From assembly GCA_965206405.1 (NCBI GenBank), contig CBDBJQ010000006.1, positions 2,619,003 through 2,683,002 on the forward strand: a stretch of 64,000 bases of DNA, given 5' to 3'. Positions 25,683-34,137 of this stretch are shown piece after piece. Below the pieces are notes generated by a model. It saw only the letters and a list, made by a program, of their open reading frames with translations. It was not told where the DNA came from and did no database searches. Origin of the DNA: CBDBJQ01 sp965206405 (GTDB lineage Bacteria > Pseudomonadota > Alphaproteobacteria > UBA8366). Positions within the stretch are counted from its first letter, which is position 1. Every line of letters begins with the position of its first letter. Position numbers and translations under genes: made by a program.

Positions 25683-26462
25683 TCAGGTACCGCTCATGAA
25701 GCCGCCATCGATCACCAGCTCCGAGCCATTGACGTAGCGGCTCTCAGCGGAGGCGAGGAACAGCGCCGCGTGGGCGATGTCGTCAACGAGGCCAAGATCG
25801 CCGAGCGGAATAGCGCGTTTACGGGCGTCGGCGACCTTCTCAGCATCGTCCCCAAAGACCCCAATCACCTCCTCGCCAAGCGGCGTGCGCACCAGCCCCG
25901 GATGAATCGAATTGCACCGGATACCATAGTTGTTGCGGCCGCAATGCGCCGCCACCGATTTGGTCAACTGGCGAACCGCTCCCTTGCTGGCGCCGTAGGC
26001 GGTCAGGTCCGGCGTGCCGCGCAGTGCGGCGATCGAGGACACGTTGATGATCGAGCCACCGCCATCCTTGGCCATCGCGGAGATCACGGCCCGGCAGCCG
26101 AGAAACACACCGTCGCTGTTAATCGAGTTGACGTAGCGCCACTCCTCAAGAGTGAGCTTCTCGATATCCTGCGAGGCGCCGCTGCCCCAGACCCCAGCGT
26201 TGTTCATCAGCACATCGAGACGTCCGTGGATGCTTATCGTGTCGTCGACGGCCCGTTTCCAATCTTCCTCCACGGTGACGTCGTGCGACATGAAGGTCGC
26301 CAGGTTGCCGATTTCCCGCGCTACCCGGGCGCCCTCGTCACCGTTGCGGTCGGTCAGCACCACCCGGGCGCCCTCGTTGGTGAACAAACGGGCCGTCGCC
26401 TCGCCAAAACCCGAGGCGCCACCGGTCACCAGCGCCACCTTGTCGTCCAGTCGTCCCATCAT
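25683..26462 (-). CDS. Short-chain dehydrogenase/reductase
   Basis: A 259-aa classical SDR. The cofactor motif TGGASGFG (residues 13-20), NNAG (87-90), the catalytic Ser in INVSS (near 142) and YGASK (Y156, K160) are intact. D38 after the second strand (VVLTDRN) suggests NAD(H) preference. It resembles cyclopentanol or glucose dehydrogenase-like oxidoreductases. It is the middle gene of the three-gene run. The chemistry would oxidize an alcohol made or used by the flanking enzymes. Confidence 0.9.
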   Translation of the reverse strand: MMGRLDDKVALVTGGASGFGEATARLFTNEGARVVLTDRNGDEGARVAREIGNLATFMSHDVTVEEDWKRAVDDTISIHGRLDVLMNNAGVWGSGASQDIEKLTLEEWRYVNSINSDGVFLGCRAVISAMAKDGGGSIINVSSIAALRGTPDLTAYGASKGAVRQLTKSVAAHCGRNNYGIRCNSIHPGLVRTPLGEEVIGVFGDDAEKVADARKRAIPLGDLGLVDDIAHAALFLASAESRYVNGSELVIDGGFMSGT

Positions 26463-26505
26463 CCCTCTCCTGTTTCCGATTCCGCTCCAGTTCTCGGGCA
26501 GCGTC

Positions 26506-27369
26506 TCAACCGCCGAGATAATCCCGGATCCAGCGGTCGTAATCCTCGCTACGCGTCACCTGGCGCATCAGCTCCGGCGACGCCACCGCATCGATCTCGT
26601 CAGCCGGGGTCCCTTCCCGGAGTGCCTTCAGCGTATCGTGCACGGCGTGGATGGCGGCGAAAAACGGCTTGTGGGTCTGCAGGGCAACCCGCACGCCACG
26701 CTCGGCCAGCGCATCGAGGTCGGAAAGGCCTGGCCCGGTACCGCCGAGAACGATCGGAACACCGATTTCCGGCACTATCGCATCAAGGTCATCGCGTGAG
26801 GATACGCCAACCAGGAAAATCATGTCGGCGCCGGCAGCCTCGTAGGCCTTGGCTCGGGCGATGCAATCCTCGATGTCGGTGACGGCTGCCGCACTCGTGC
26901 GTCCGGCGATCACCAGGCGCGCATCCCGGCGCGCATCGCAGGCGGCACGGACCTTGCCGACTCCCTCCTCCATGGACAGAAGCCGGGGCTTTCCCGCAGC
27001 ACCGAAAGATGTCAGCAGCTCGGTGTCCTCGATGGAAAGGGCGACGACGCCGGCGTTTTCGAGTTCCTCGACAGTGCGCCTGACGTTGAGGGCGTTACCG
27101 TAGCCGTGATCGGCATCGACGAGCAGTGCCAGATCCCCGGCCCGGCAGATGCGGTGTGCCTGACCGGCGAATTCCGGCAGGGTAAGGACGATCAGGTCGG
27201 GTGCGCCGAGGACCGTCATCGACGCCACCGATCCCGCAAACATGCCGACCTCGAAACCGAGATCCTCGGCGATCCGGGCCGAGATCGGGTCGAACACGGA
27301 TCCAGGATGGACGCATCGGTCGCCCTCTATCAGTGTGCGAAATCGCTCGCGGCGTGCACTCCATCGCAT
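26506..27369 (-). CDS. PEP mutase/isocitrate lyase-family protein, oxaloacetate decarboxylase-like
   Basis: A 287-aa protein from ATG 27369, matching the oxaloacetate decarboxylase branch of the superfamily: GDRCVHPGSVFDPISARIAEDLGF at the N-terminus, VDADHGYGNALNVRRT (metal site) and LSIEDTELLTSFG. There is no KKCGH lyase motif, as expected for this branch. A longer upstream frame exists but is made of a tandem repeat. The ribosome site is replaced by the last copies of an 11-bp repeat array. First gene of the run with the SDR and hydrolase. Confidence 0.87.
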   Translation of the reverse strand: MRWSARRERFRTLIEGDRCVHPGSVFDPISARIAEDLGFEVGMFAGSVASMTVLGAPDLIVLTLPEFAGQAHRICRAGDLALLVDADHGYGNALNVRRTVEELENAGVVALSIEDTELLTSFGAAGKPRLLSMEEGVGKVRAACDARRDARLVIAGRTSAAAVTDIEDCIARAKAYEAAGADMIFLVGVSSRDDLDAIVPEIGVPIVLGGTGPGLSDLDALAERGVRVALQTHKPFFAAIHAVHDTLKALREGTPADEIDAVASPELMRQVTRSEDYDRWIRDYLGG

Positions 27370-27377
27370 CGAACGTC

Positions 27378-27443
27378 CCCCCGTAAAACCCCCGTAAAAC
27401 CCCCGTAAAACCCCAGTAAAACCGCTGTAAAGCCCCTGTAAAG
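27378..27443. repeat. 11-bp tandem repeat x 6 immediately upstream of a start codon
   Basis: Units CCCCCGTAAAA (three identical), CCCCAGTAAAA, CCGCTGTAAAG and CCCCTGTAAAG follow at exact 11-base spacing. The array ends 8 bases before the start codon of the oxaloacetate decarboxylase-like gene, which is read on the other strand. It therefore forms that gene's leader and ribosome-binding region. Copy number changes could affect translation. Confidence 0.85.
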
Positions 27444-27686
27444 CCCCTGCGCGCCTCAGATACCGGTGGGATACCGGGCCCGACATCGGAGATTCCACCC
27501 CGGAGCCTTCCAGGGGAGACCATATCGCTGGCAGTGATAGTGAACCGACAGGGCGGATTTTCCAGCGGAACCACGGTGAAATCGCGACAAAATCGCCGCA
27601 CCCCCGGCCATAAAGCAGCCATGAAGCGGCCATGAAGCGGTCCGGCGTGCTTGATTTGGCAGCAGGCCTGACGCACGATTGCAGGC

Positions 27687-28256
27687 ATGACAATGCCTTC
27701 CAAGCCAGCCGACCTCTCCGGCCTCATTGCCGGCGGCAGCGCCCCCCGCCCGGATCCGAGCGCGGCAGCGGCCGACGAGGATTGTGGTGATTTCGGCATT
27801 CGCATCGCGCGCGACGGGACCTGGTTCTACCAGGGATCCCCGATCGGCCGGAAGCCGCTGGTCAAGCTGTTCTCCACTGTCCTCCGCTGCGACGAAAACG
27901 GTGATTACTGGCTTATCACTCCGGTCGAAAAAGGCCGCATCGAGGTCGATGACGCGCCCTTCACTGCCGTCGAGGTCACCGCTTCGGGCTCCGGGCCGAC
28001 AGCAACGCTCACCTTCCGGACCAATCTCGACGACAACGTCACCGCCGGGCCCGACCATCCGCTGCGCGTAACCGTGGATCCGGAATCAGGCGAACCTTCG
28101 CCCTACGTTCTGGTGCGCGACAATCTCAAGGCCCTGATCGCGCGCCCGGTCTTCTACGAACTGGTGGAGATGGCAGAGGAGAGAATGGAAGCCGACGGAG
28201 CAACCCTCGGCGTCTGGAGCGACGGCACCTTTTTCCCGCTCGGCCGGCCGGATTAG
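27687..28256 (+). CDS. DUF1285 family protein
   Basis: A 189-aa protein of the DUF1285 family, common in alphaproteobacteria and of unknown function. Conserved regions include FGIRIARDGTWFYQGSPIGRKPLVKLFSTVLRCDENG (N-terminal beta-rich domain) and YVLVRDNLKALIARPVFYELVE. No membrane segment or signal peptide is seen. It heads a plus-strand run with a Nudix hydrolase, a DUF6111 protein and the CCA-adding enzyme, an arrangement typical of the group. The stop codon lies inside a duplicated 16-base unit. Confidence 0.88.
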   Translation: MTMPSKPADLSGLIAGGSAPRPDPSAAAADEDCGDFGIRIARDGTWFYQGSPIGRKPLVKLFSTVLRCDENGDYWLITPVEKGRIEVDDAPFTAVEVTASGSGPTATLTFRTNLDDNVTAGPDHPLRVTVDPESGEPSPYVLVRDNLKALIARPVFYELVEMAEERMEADGATLGVWSDGTFFPLGRPD

Positions 28257-28278
28257 GTAAAGCCCGGATTAGGTAAAG
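28248..28278. repeat. 16-bp period tandem duplication at the DUF1285/Nudix junction
   Basis: CCGGATTAGGTAAAG occurs at 28248 and 28264. The first copy contains the DUF1285 stop; the second supplies the AGGTAA ribosome site of the Nudix gene, so the duplication may have created the spacing between them. Confidence 0.7.
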
Positions 28279-28280
28279 CT

Positions 28281-28943
28281 ATGGACTGCGCGCACGTCGC
28301 CGCCCGGATCTCCGCCCATCTTGTTGCCGCCGACGGTGCCGAGCATGACCCCGGTGTATATAGTTCTGGTGCGCATATCTCCGCCACGCACAATCCCGGC
28401 GCGCACGGAGACCACGACCTCAATCCGAGCATGCAGCCGGACCACCCGCTGACAGCTGCCGCAGTGCTGATCCCGGTGATCGATCGCCCCGGCGGCGCGA
28501 CCGTCCTCCTGACCCGGCGCACCGACCATCTCAACCATCATGCCGGCCAGGTCAGCTTCCCGGGCGGGCGGCTCGAACCCGGCGATGCGGATCATGTGGC
28601 GGCAGCGCTTCGCGAAACCGAGGAGGAGATCGGCCTCACCCCGGACCGCATCGAGGTGATCGCATCGCTCAACGTCTACGTCACCCGCACCGGTTTCGAG
28701 GTCGTTCCCGTGATCGGCATCGTCACGCCGCCCTTCACGCTGCGGCCAAATCCTGCGGAAGTGGCCGAAGCGTTCGAGGTGCCGCTTGCCTTCCTGGTTG
28801 AGGTTTCCAACTACAAGCGTCACCATCGTTACTACAGGGGTGTGCGGCGCGAGTTCTACGCAATACCCTACAATGACCACTACATCTGGGGAGCGACAGC
28901 CGGCATGCTCGTCAATCTTTCAAAAATCCTGCGCCAGGCATGA
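28281..28943 (+). CDS. Nudix hydrolase, CoA pyrophosphatase (NudL)-like
   Basis: A 220-aa Nudix protein. The Nudix box GGRLEPGDADHVAAALRETEEEIGL spans residues 96-120 with the catalytic RETEEE glutamates, and LTRRTDHLNHHAGQVSFPGG just before it is the CoA-pyrophosphatase signature. The enzyme would cleave CoA and acyl-CoAs to phosphopantetheine and 3',5'-ADP. Residues about 20-50 form a low-complexity His/Ala-rich insert absent from typical homologues. The stop overlaps the next start by 4 bases. Confidence 0.9.
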   Translation: MDCAHVAARISAHLVAADGAEHDPGVYSSGAHISATHNPGAHGDHDLNPSMQPDHPLTAAAVLIPVIDRPGGATVLLTRRTDHLNHHAGQVSFPGGRLEPGDADHVAAALRETEEEIGLTPDRIEVIASLNVYVTRTGFEVVPVIGIVTPPFTLRPNPAEVAEAFEVPLAFLVEVSNYKRHHRYYRGVRREFYAIPYNDHYIWGATAGMLVNLSKILRQA

Positions 28944-29224
28944 TCCGCAATCTCATCACCCTTCTGGTGCCCTTCGTTGCGCCCTTCGTGCTGTATGCGG
29001 TCTGGAATTTCGTCGTCCAGCGCCACGAGGAGGAGGGTCACCCGTTGCGGGACCCACTGTCGCTGAAGGAGATCCCGTGGATCTGGCTCAGCGTCGCCGG
29101 ATCCGCGCTCGCAGCCCTCGTGCTTGCTGCCAGCGCGCTGTTCTGGTCGATTGACCCGGAGGCGCAGTACAAGCCGCCGCACTTCGAGGACGGGCGCCGG
29201 GTCCCCGGGCGTTTCGCCAACTGA
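28940..29224 (+). CDS. DUF6111 family small membrane protein
   Basis: A 94-aa protein with two membrane segments: residues about 5-26 (ITLLVPFVAPFVLYAVWNFVV) and 48-70 (IWLSVAGSALAALVLAASALF). The C-terminal tail GxYxPPHFEDGRRVPG is typical of the family. It is coupled to the Nudix gene (ATGA) and sits 8 bases before cca. This synteny is recurrent in alphaproteobacteria. The function is unknown. Confidence 0.85.
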   Translation: MIRNLITLLVPFVAPFVLYAVWNFVVQRHEEEGHPLRDPLSLKEIPWIWLSVAGSALAALVLAASALFWSIDPEAQYKPPHFEDGRRVPGRFAN

Positions 29225-29232
29225 GACGGTCG

Positions 29233-30480
29233 GTGCCGGAGACGCCAAGCGGCACCTGGATACGCAACCCCGAGACCAGACGTCTGGTGGACGCGCTGCA
29301 ACAGGCGGGTGGCCAGGTTCGCTTCGTCGGTGGCTGTGTGCGCGACGATTTGCTGGGGCAGCCGGTCGGTGACATCGACCTTGCAACCACGCTGCTGCCG
29401 GAAGTCGTGATGGCAGCCCTGGAAAAAGCCGGCATCAAGGTCGTGGCGACCGGCCTCCAGCACGGCACGGTTACAGCCGTCATCGACGAGAATTCCTGGG
29501 AGATCACCACGCTACGCCGGGACGTCGCCACTGATGGACGCCATGCCACGGTCAATTTCACCGAGGACTGGAAAGCTGATGCGGCCCGGCGCGATCTGAC
29601 CATCAACGCGATGTCGCGCGATCCCGATGGAGCGCTGCATGACTATTTCGACGGCAAAGGAGACCTCAAGGCCGGGCGGATCCGTTTCGTTGGTGACCCC
29701 TGGACACGAATCCGCGAGGACTACCTGCGTCTGCTACGCCTGTTCCGGATGCACGCCTATTTCGGCAGGGTGCCTCTTGATAAGAACATTCTCGAGGCTT
29801 GCCGCGATCTCGCCCCGGGCATGGCTCAACTCTCGGGTGAACGGGTGCGCACCGAGCTGTTCCGCCTGCTTGCAGCACCCAGGCCCATCAACGCCGTCCG
29901 GCAAATGACCGAAAGCGGCGTCATGGCGGAAACCCTGCCGGGTTTCGAGATCACACTTGAGCGGTTCACGAAATTGGTTCGGATCGCCGGCACCTCCAGA
30001 TCCCGCTCCACCCGGATTAATGATGCCGCCCGCGACCCGCTGCTCAGGTTTGCTACGCTTGCAATCTCGGGCGAGACAGACGCCGACAGGGCGGCCGAGC
30101 GGTTACGCCTCGCCAACCAGGAACAGAAGCGTCTACATGCGGCGGTATCCCTGTCGGCGCCGGCACCGGACAGCTTGCGGGCAACGCTCTATCGCCATGG
30201 CCGCGAGGCGGTGCTCGATGGCATCCTCCTTGCCTGGGCCGCCGACGGCGGCAGTGGAAACTGGCGACAGCTGTTCCAGCGAGCGGCACGGTTGAAGACT
30301 CCAACCCTGCCCGTCTCTTCGCGCGACGCCGCCGGCCGAGGCGTGGCGCCGGGGCCGGAGATGGGCGCGCTGCTTAAGGAAATCGAGGTCTGGTGGCTCA
30401 GCGGCAACTGCGTCGCCGGGCGGCGGGTGTGCCTTACCCGGCTGGACGCGCTGGTCCGCGATGCTGCGGCTCGCGACTAG
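29233..30480 (+). CDS. cca: CCA-adding enzyme (tRNA nucleotidyltransferase)
   Basis: Adds or repairs the 3' CCA of tRNAs. A 415-aa class II nucleotidyltransferase starting at GTG 29233. Motif A is FVGGCVRDDLLGQPVGDIDLAT, motif B RRDLTINAM, and motifs C/D are in RIREDYLRLLRLFRMHAYF. The C-terminal ~200 residues are the helical tRNA-binding part. Its stop codon overlaps the convergent hemF stop by 4 bases (CTAG, both stops). Confidence 0.95.
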   Translation: MPETPSGTWIRNPETRRLVDALQQAGGQVRFVGGCVRDDLLGQPVGDIDLATTLLPEVVMAALEKAGIKVVATGLQHGTVTAVIDENSWEITTLRRDVATDGRHATVNFTEDWKADAARRDLTINAMSRDPDGALHDYFDGKGDLKAGRIRFVGDPWTRIREDYLRLLRLFRMHAYFGRVPLDKNILEACRDLAPGMAQLSGERVRTELFRLLAAPRPINAVRQMTESGVMAETLPGFEITLERFTKLVRIAGTSRSRSTRINDAARDPLLRFATLAISGETDADRAAERLRLANQEQKRLHAAVSLSAPAPDSLRATLYRHGREAVLDGILLAWAADGGSGNWRQLFQRAARLKTPTLPVSSRDAAGRGVAPGPEMGALLKEIEVWWLSGNCVAGRRVCLTRLDALVRDAAARD

Positions 30481-31364
30481 GGCCAGTGCACCTCTGGGGG
30501 AAGCGACATGAGCACGGCTTCAGGATTGCCGCCGGTCATCAGCCCGAACCTGGTGCCGCGGTCGTAGAGCAGATTGAACTCAACGTAGCGTCCGCGGCAC
30601 ACCAGCTGGTGCTTTCGCTCCTCTTCGGTCCAGACCCGGTCCATGCGCTCGGCGATGATCTCGGGATAGACCGCAAGAAACGCCTCGCCGATGTCGCGGA
30701 TAAAGGCAAAGGCCGGAACGGCGCCATCATCTGGCTGGTCGTCCAGATAATCGAAGAAGACACCGCCGACACCGCGCGGCTCACCCCGGTGGCGGATGAA
30801 GAAATATTCGTCGCACCATTCACTGAACTTGTCGTAATAGGCTGGATCGTGGCGGTCACAGGCCTTCTTCAAGCTGGCGTGAAACGCCTGTTTGGCTGCC
30901 TCGTCGGGATAGGTCGGGGTCAAATCGGCGCCGCCACCAAACCAGCCTCGGGTCGTCCGCACCCGGCGGGTGTTCATGTGTACCGCGGGCACGAAGGGAG
31001 ACTGCATGTGAGCAACGACCGAGATGCCGCTGGCCCAGAAGCGGGGATCCTCCGCAGCGCCGGGAATTTCGGCGCGGAAGCCTTCCTGGAATTCACCCCA
31101 GACCGTGGACAGGTTGACGCCCACCTTCTCGAATACCCGCCCGCGCATCGTTGCCATGACGCCACCGCCACCGCCGGAACGTTGCCATTCGCGACGGGTA
31201 AAACGGCCTGGCGGGCGGTCCGAAAGCGGTCCCGAGGCGGCATCCTCGATCGCTTCAAAAGCCCCACAAATGCGATCGCGCAGAGCGGCAAACCACTCTC
31301 CGGCCACAGCTTCCGCATCTCCCGTCATATCCTCGGGGCCTCGCCCGTTTTCTGAATTCGTCAT
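30477..31364 (-). CDS. hemF: Oxygen-dependent coproporphyrinogen III oxidase
   Basis: Converts coproporphyrinogen III to protoporphyrinogen IX with O2 in heme synthesis. The 295-aa product from ATG 31364 has the conserved GGGVMATMRGRVFEKVGVN, WFGGGADLTP, CDEYFFIRHRGEPRGVGGVFFDYLD and the late FNLLYDRGTRFGL segment. An ATG 36 bases further in would also fit. It is monocistronic and divergent from the cold-shock gene. Confidence 0.95.
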   Translation of the reverse strand: MTNSENGRGPEDMTGDAEAVAGEWFAALRDRICGAFEAIEDAASGPLSDRPPGRFTRREWQRSGGGGGVMATMRGRVFEKVGVNLSTVWGEFQEGFRAEIPGAAEDPRFWASGISVVAHMQSPFVPAVHMNTRRVRTTRGWFGGGADLTPTYPDEAAKQAFHASLKKACDRHDPAYYDKFSEWCDEYFFIRHRGEPRGVGGVFFDYLDDQPDDGAVPAFAFIRDIGEAFLAVYPEIIAERMDRVWTEEERKHQLVCRGRYVEFNLLYDRGTRFGLMTGGNPEAVLMSLPPEVHWP

Positions 31365-31626
31365 TGTTCTACGGCGATCCGAGTGAAGGTTTGGGCAGAG
31401 ATTTCGGCGGGGGCTGCAGCATGGGCGACGCAGGCGCATCTGATCCCGCCTGCCCCTTCGCTTGCGTTTTCACTAACAACACAGTATGCAGTGTCCCCGT
31501 CAAGATACCGCGCAATCGAAATTGAGCGGTAAAGATGCGGATCGTCGATATTTCGGCGACCGGCCTACACGATACGGCTCCGACGTTCTTCTGACTCGCC
31601 GGACCCTGAAAGACAAAGGAAGTAAT

Positions 31627-31845
31627 ATGCCAAACGGCGTCGTCAAATGGTTCAATCCCACCAAGCGGTTCGGATTTATTGAGCGCAACGGAAACGGAGA
31701 CGAAAAGGATATTTTCGTACACATTACAGCCGTCGAAGAGGCTGGGCTCGGCACTCTGGTCGAGGGACAACATTTGGAATTTGACATCTCGACCGACGCA
31801 CAAGGCAAGATGTCGGCAATCAACCTGAAATCTTCCGACGGTTAA
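31627..31845 (+). CDS. Cold-shock-domain protein (CspA family)
   Basis: A 72-aa nucleic-acid chaperone. RNP1-like KRFGFIER and RNP2-like DIFVHI motifs are intact. N-terminal NGVVKWFNPTKRFGFI is typical, except that an Arg replaces the usual Gly in the KGFGFI context. AAAGGAAG precedes the ATG at 31627. The upstream ~240-base leader has no other gene and may carry thermosensing structure, as in cspA messages. A GC-rich hairpin follows the stop. Confidence 0.95.
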   Translation: MPNGVVKWFNPTKRFGFIERNGNGDEKDIFVHITAVEEAGLGTLVEGQHLEFDISTDAQGKMSAINLKSSDG

Positions 31846-31854
31846 CGCCTGCCT

Positions 31855-31875
31855 GGGGCCCGAAATTCGGGCCCC
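31855..31875 (+). terminator. Hairpin after the cold-shock gene
   Basis: GGGGCCCGAA (31855-31864) pairs with TTCGGGCCCC (31866-31875). It lies 9 bases after the stop codon. No U-run follows, so factor-independent termination is uncertain. Confidence 0.5.
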
Positions 31876-31975
31876 GGGATCCGGCCCCATACCCTGGGGC
31901 CTCCATACAATTCTGGCAACGACTTAGCCCGGCAACGGCTTGGATCCGGTTGCCGTGTTGTGAGTTGGCGCGCCG

Positions 31976-32161
31976 TTATCGGGAGCCATTACTGGCCAAC
32001 CGACAATGATCCGGCTGGACGATGATCCGGTTGGCTGGCGATGATGAGAAATCGCTCGCTTTTCGAATGCCCGATCGAGTGATCCCGAGAGCCTCGATGG
32101 CGACCTCGGTCAGGGGCATTGCTTCATCCACAAGGGCTTTGCCACAGTCGGGAATATGCAT
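31976..32161 (-). CDS. Possible small protein, 61 aa, unrecognised
   Basis: ATG 32161 is preceded by a good GAGGGG ribosome site at 7-base spacing and opens 61 codons beginning MHIPDCGKALVDEAMPLTEV, then ALGITRSGIRKASDF. I do not recognise it. No membrane segment is seen. It sits in the otherwise empty gap between the cold-shock gene and petA. An overlapping plus-strand frame exists, so the assignment is tentative. Confidence 0.35.
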   Translation of the reverse strand: MHIPDCGKALVDEAMPLTEVAIEALGITRSGIRKASDFSSSPANRIIVQPDHCRLASNGSR

Positions 32162-32318
32162 TATACGACCCCTCGTCAGGCTGGTGCGCCGGCCTTTCTG
32201 TTTTTGAAAACGGGAACGCCCGGCGCACTGCCGGTATTCCCCGGGCGCACCCCTTCGACATACCGCCGGCGCCTCTGCGCGCCCCGAAACGTGGCAACAT
32301 GCGAGGGACGACAAGGTT

Positions 32319-32870
32319 ATGAGTGACGCCTCCCACGCCGACACACCCGGCCAACCAGAGGAAACCCGGCGCGATTTCCTGACCATGGCGGCCATCGCCA
32401 CTGGTGCCATCGGAACGGCGAGTTTCGCTTGGCCATTGATCGATCAGATGAATCCTTCGGCCGATGTCTTGGCGCTGGCTTCGACCGAACTGGACATCAG
32501 CAAGATCGCTCCCGGCCAGAGCGTCACCATCAAATGGCGCGGCGCACCTGTCTTCGTCCGGCACCGGACTCCCGAAGAGGTCGCGCAGGCTAAGAACGTG
32601 CAGGCCGAAGACCTCAAGGATCCCCAGCCCGACGGTGATCGCGTCGAAAAGGATGCATGGCTCGTCCTCGTCGGTGTCTGCACCCATCTTGGCTGTGTCC
32701 CTCTCGGACAAAAACCCGGCCACCCGCAGGGCGATTTCGGCGGCTGGTTTTGCCCCTGCCACGGCTCGCACTACGACACCTCAGGACGGATTAGGAAGGG
32801 GCCTGCACCGCGCAACCTCCCTGTCCCGCCCTACCGATTCCTCGACGACAATACAATCCGCATCGGATAG
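32319..32870 (+). CDS. petA: Ubiquinol-cytochrome c reductase, Rieske iron-sulfur subunit
   Basis: The 2Fe-2S subunit of the bc1 complex, 183 aa. A Tat-type signal/anchor begins with RRDFL (residues 17-21), followed by a hydrophobic segment to about residue 40. Cluster ligands are C121-T-H123-L-G-C126 and C145-P-C147-H148-G-S. It is first in the petABC operon, with 10 bases to petB. Length is normal. Confidence 0.97.
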   Translation: MSDASHADTPGQPEETRRDFLTMAAIATGAIGTASFAWPLIDQMNPSADVLALASTELDISKIAPGQSVTIKWRGAPVFVRHRTPEEVAQAKNVQAEDLKDPQPDGDRVEKDAWLVLVGVCTHLGCVPLGQKPGHPQGDFGGWFCPCHGSHYDTSGRIRKGPAPRNLPVPPYRFLDDNTIRIG

Positions 32871-32880
32871 GGCGCGATCA

Positions 32881-34137
32881 ATGAGCTCCAAACCCGAATT
32901 CAGCAATCCTGTCGTCCGATGGATCGACGAGCGTCTGCCGATCTTCACCTACATGAACCACGAGTATCGGGATTTCCCGATGCCGAAGAACCTCAATTAC
33001 TGGTGGAACTTCGGCGCTCTCGCGACGATCTCGCTGATCGTCATGATCGTCACCGGAGTCGTGCTGGCGATGCACTACACGCCGCATGTCGACCACGCCT
33101 TCGACAGCACCGAGCGCATCATGCGCGACGTGAATTACGGGTGGCTGATCCGCTACCTTCATATGAATGGCGGGACGATGTTCTTCATCGTCGTCTACAT
33201 CCACATCTTCCGAGGTATCTACTACGGCTCCTACAAGGCGCCACGGGAATTGCTGTGGATTCTCGGCGTTGTCATCCTGCTCCTGATGATGGCAACTGCC
33301 TTCATGGGCTACGTTCTCCCTTGGGGCCAGATGAGTTTCTGGGGCGCAACGGTGATCACCAATCTGTTCTCGGCGATCCCTCTGGTTGGCGATCCCATCG
33401 TCAGCTGGCTGTGGGGCGGCTTTGCAGTCGAAAACCCGACCCTGAACCGCTTTTTCTCGCTGCATTACCTGCTGCCTTTCGTGATCGTTGCCGTCGTCGG
33501 CCTGCATCTGGTGGCCCTGCATGTCGTCGGCTCGAACAATCCCGAAGGTATAGAGGTGCGCTCGGAAGACGATACGGTCCCGTTCACGCCCTACTTCACC
33601 GCCAAGGATTCGGTGGGCACGATGGTTTTCGTGCTCGTCTTCGCCGCCCTGGTCTTCTATCTGCCGAACTATGCCGGCCATCCGGACAACTACATCCAGG
33701 CCGACCCTCTGCAGACGCCGCCGCACATCGTTCCGGAATGGTATTTCCTGCCCTTCTACGCGATCCTGCGTGCGGTACCGGATATTCTCTTCATCGACGC
33801 CAAGCTGGCCGGCGTCCTTGCCATGTTCGGATCGATTATCGTCCTGTTCCTGCTGCCCTGGCTCGACACCTCGCCGATCCGGAGCTGCCGCTACAGGCCG
33901 ATCTACAAATGGTTCGTGTTCGTCCTGATCGTGGATTGCGTCCTGCTCGGCTTCTGCGGCGCCAACCCGCCGGACGGCATCTGGCTCCTCCTGAGCCGGA
34001 TTGGCACCGCTTATTACTTCTTCCATTTTGTGATCCTGCTGCCGGTTCTGGGCTGGGTTGAAACGCCTCGGGCGCCGCCTGCCAGCATCTCCAAGCCTGT
34101 GCTCGAGAGCAGTGGCGATACGGCGGAGAATGCGTGA
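32881..34137 (+). CDS. petB: Cytochrome b of the bc1 complex
   Basis: A 418-aa integral membrane subunit with eight transmembrane helices and four heme-ligating histidines in helices B and D (YLHMNGGTMFFIVVYIHIFRG and FFSLHYLLPFVIVAVVGLHLVALH). The Qo-site PEWY motif is in HIVPEWYFLPFYAILR. ATG 32881 begins MSSKPEFSNPVVRWIDERLP, the normal bacterial start; the frame is open further upstream inside petA, but that is a shadow. Its stop overlaps the petC start (TGATG). Confidence 0.97.
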   Translation: MSSKPEFSNPVVRWIDERLPIFTYMNHEYRDFPMPKNLNYWWNFGALATISLIVMIVTGVVLAMHYTPHVDHAFDSTERIMRDVNYGWLIRYLHMNGGTMFFIVVYIHIFRGIYYGSYKAPRELLWILGVVILLLMMATAFMGYVLPWGQMSFWGATVITNLFSAIPLVGDPIVSWLWGGFAVENPTLNRFFSLHYLLPFVIVAVVGLHLVALHVVGSNNPEGIEVRSEDDTVPFTPYFTAKDSVGTMVFVLVFAALVFYLPNYAGHPDNYIQADPLQTPPHIVPEWYFLPFYAILRAVPDILFIDAKLAGVLAMFGSIIVLFLLPWLDTSPIRSCRYRPIYKWFVFVLIVDCVLLGFCGANPPDGIWLLLSRIGTAYYFFHFVILLPVLGWVETPRAPPASISKPVLESSGDTAENA

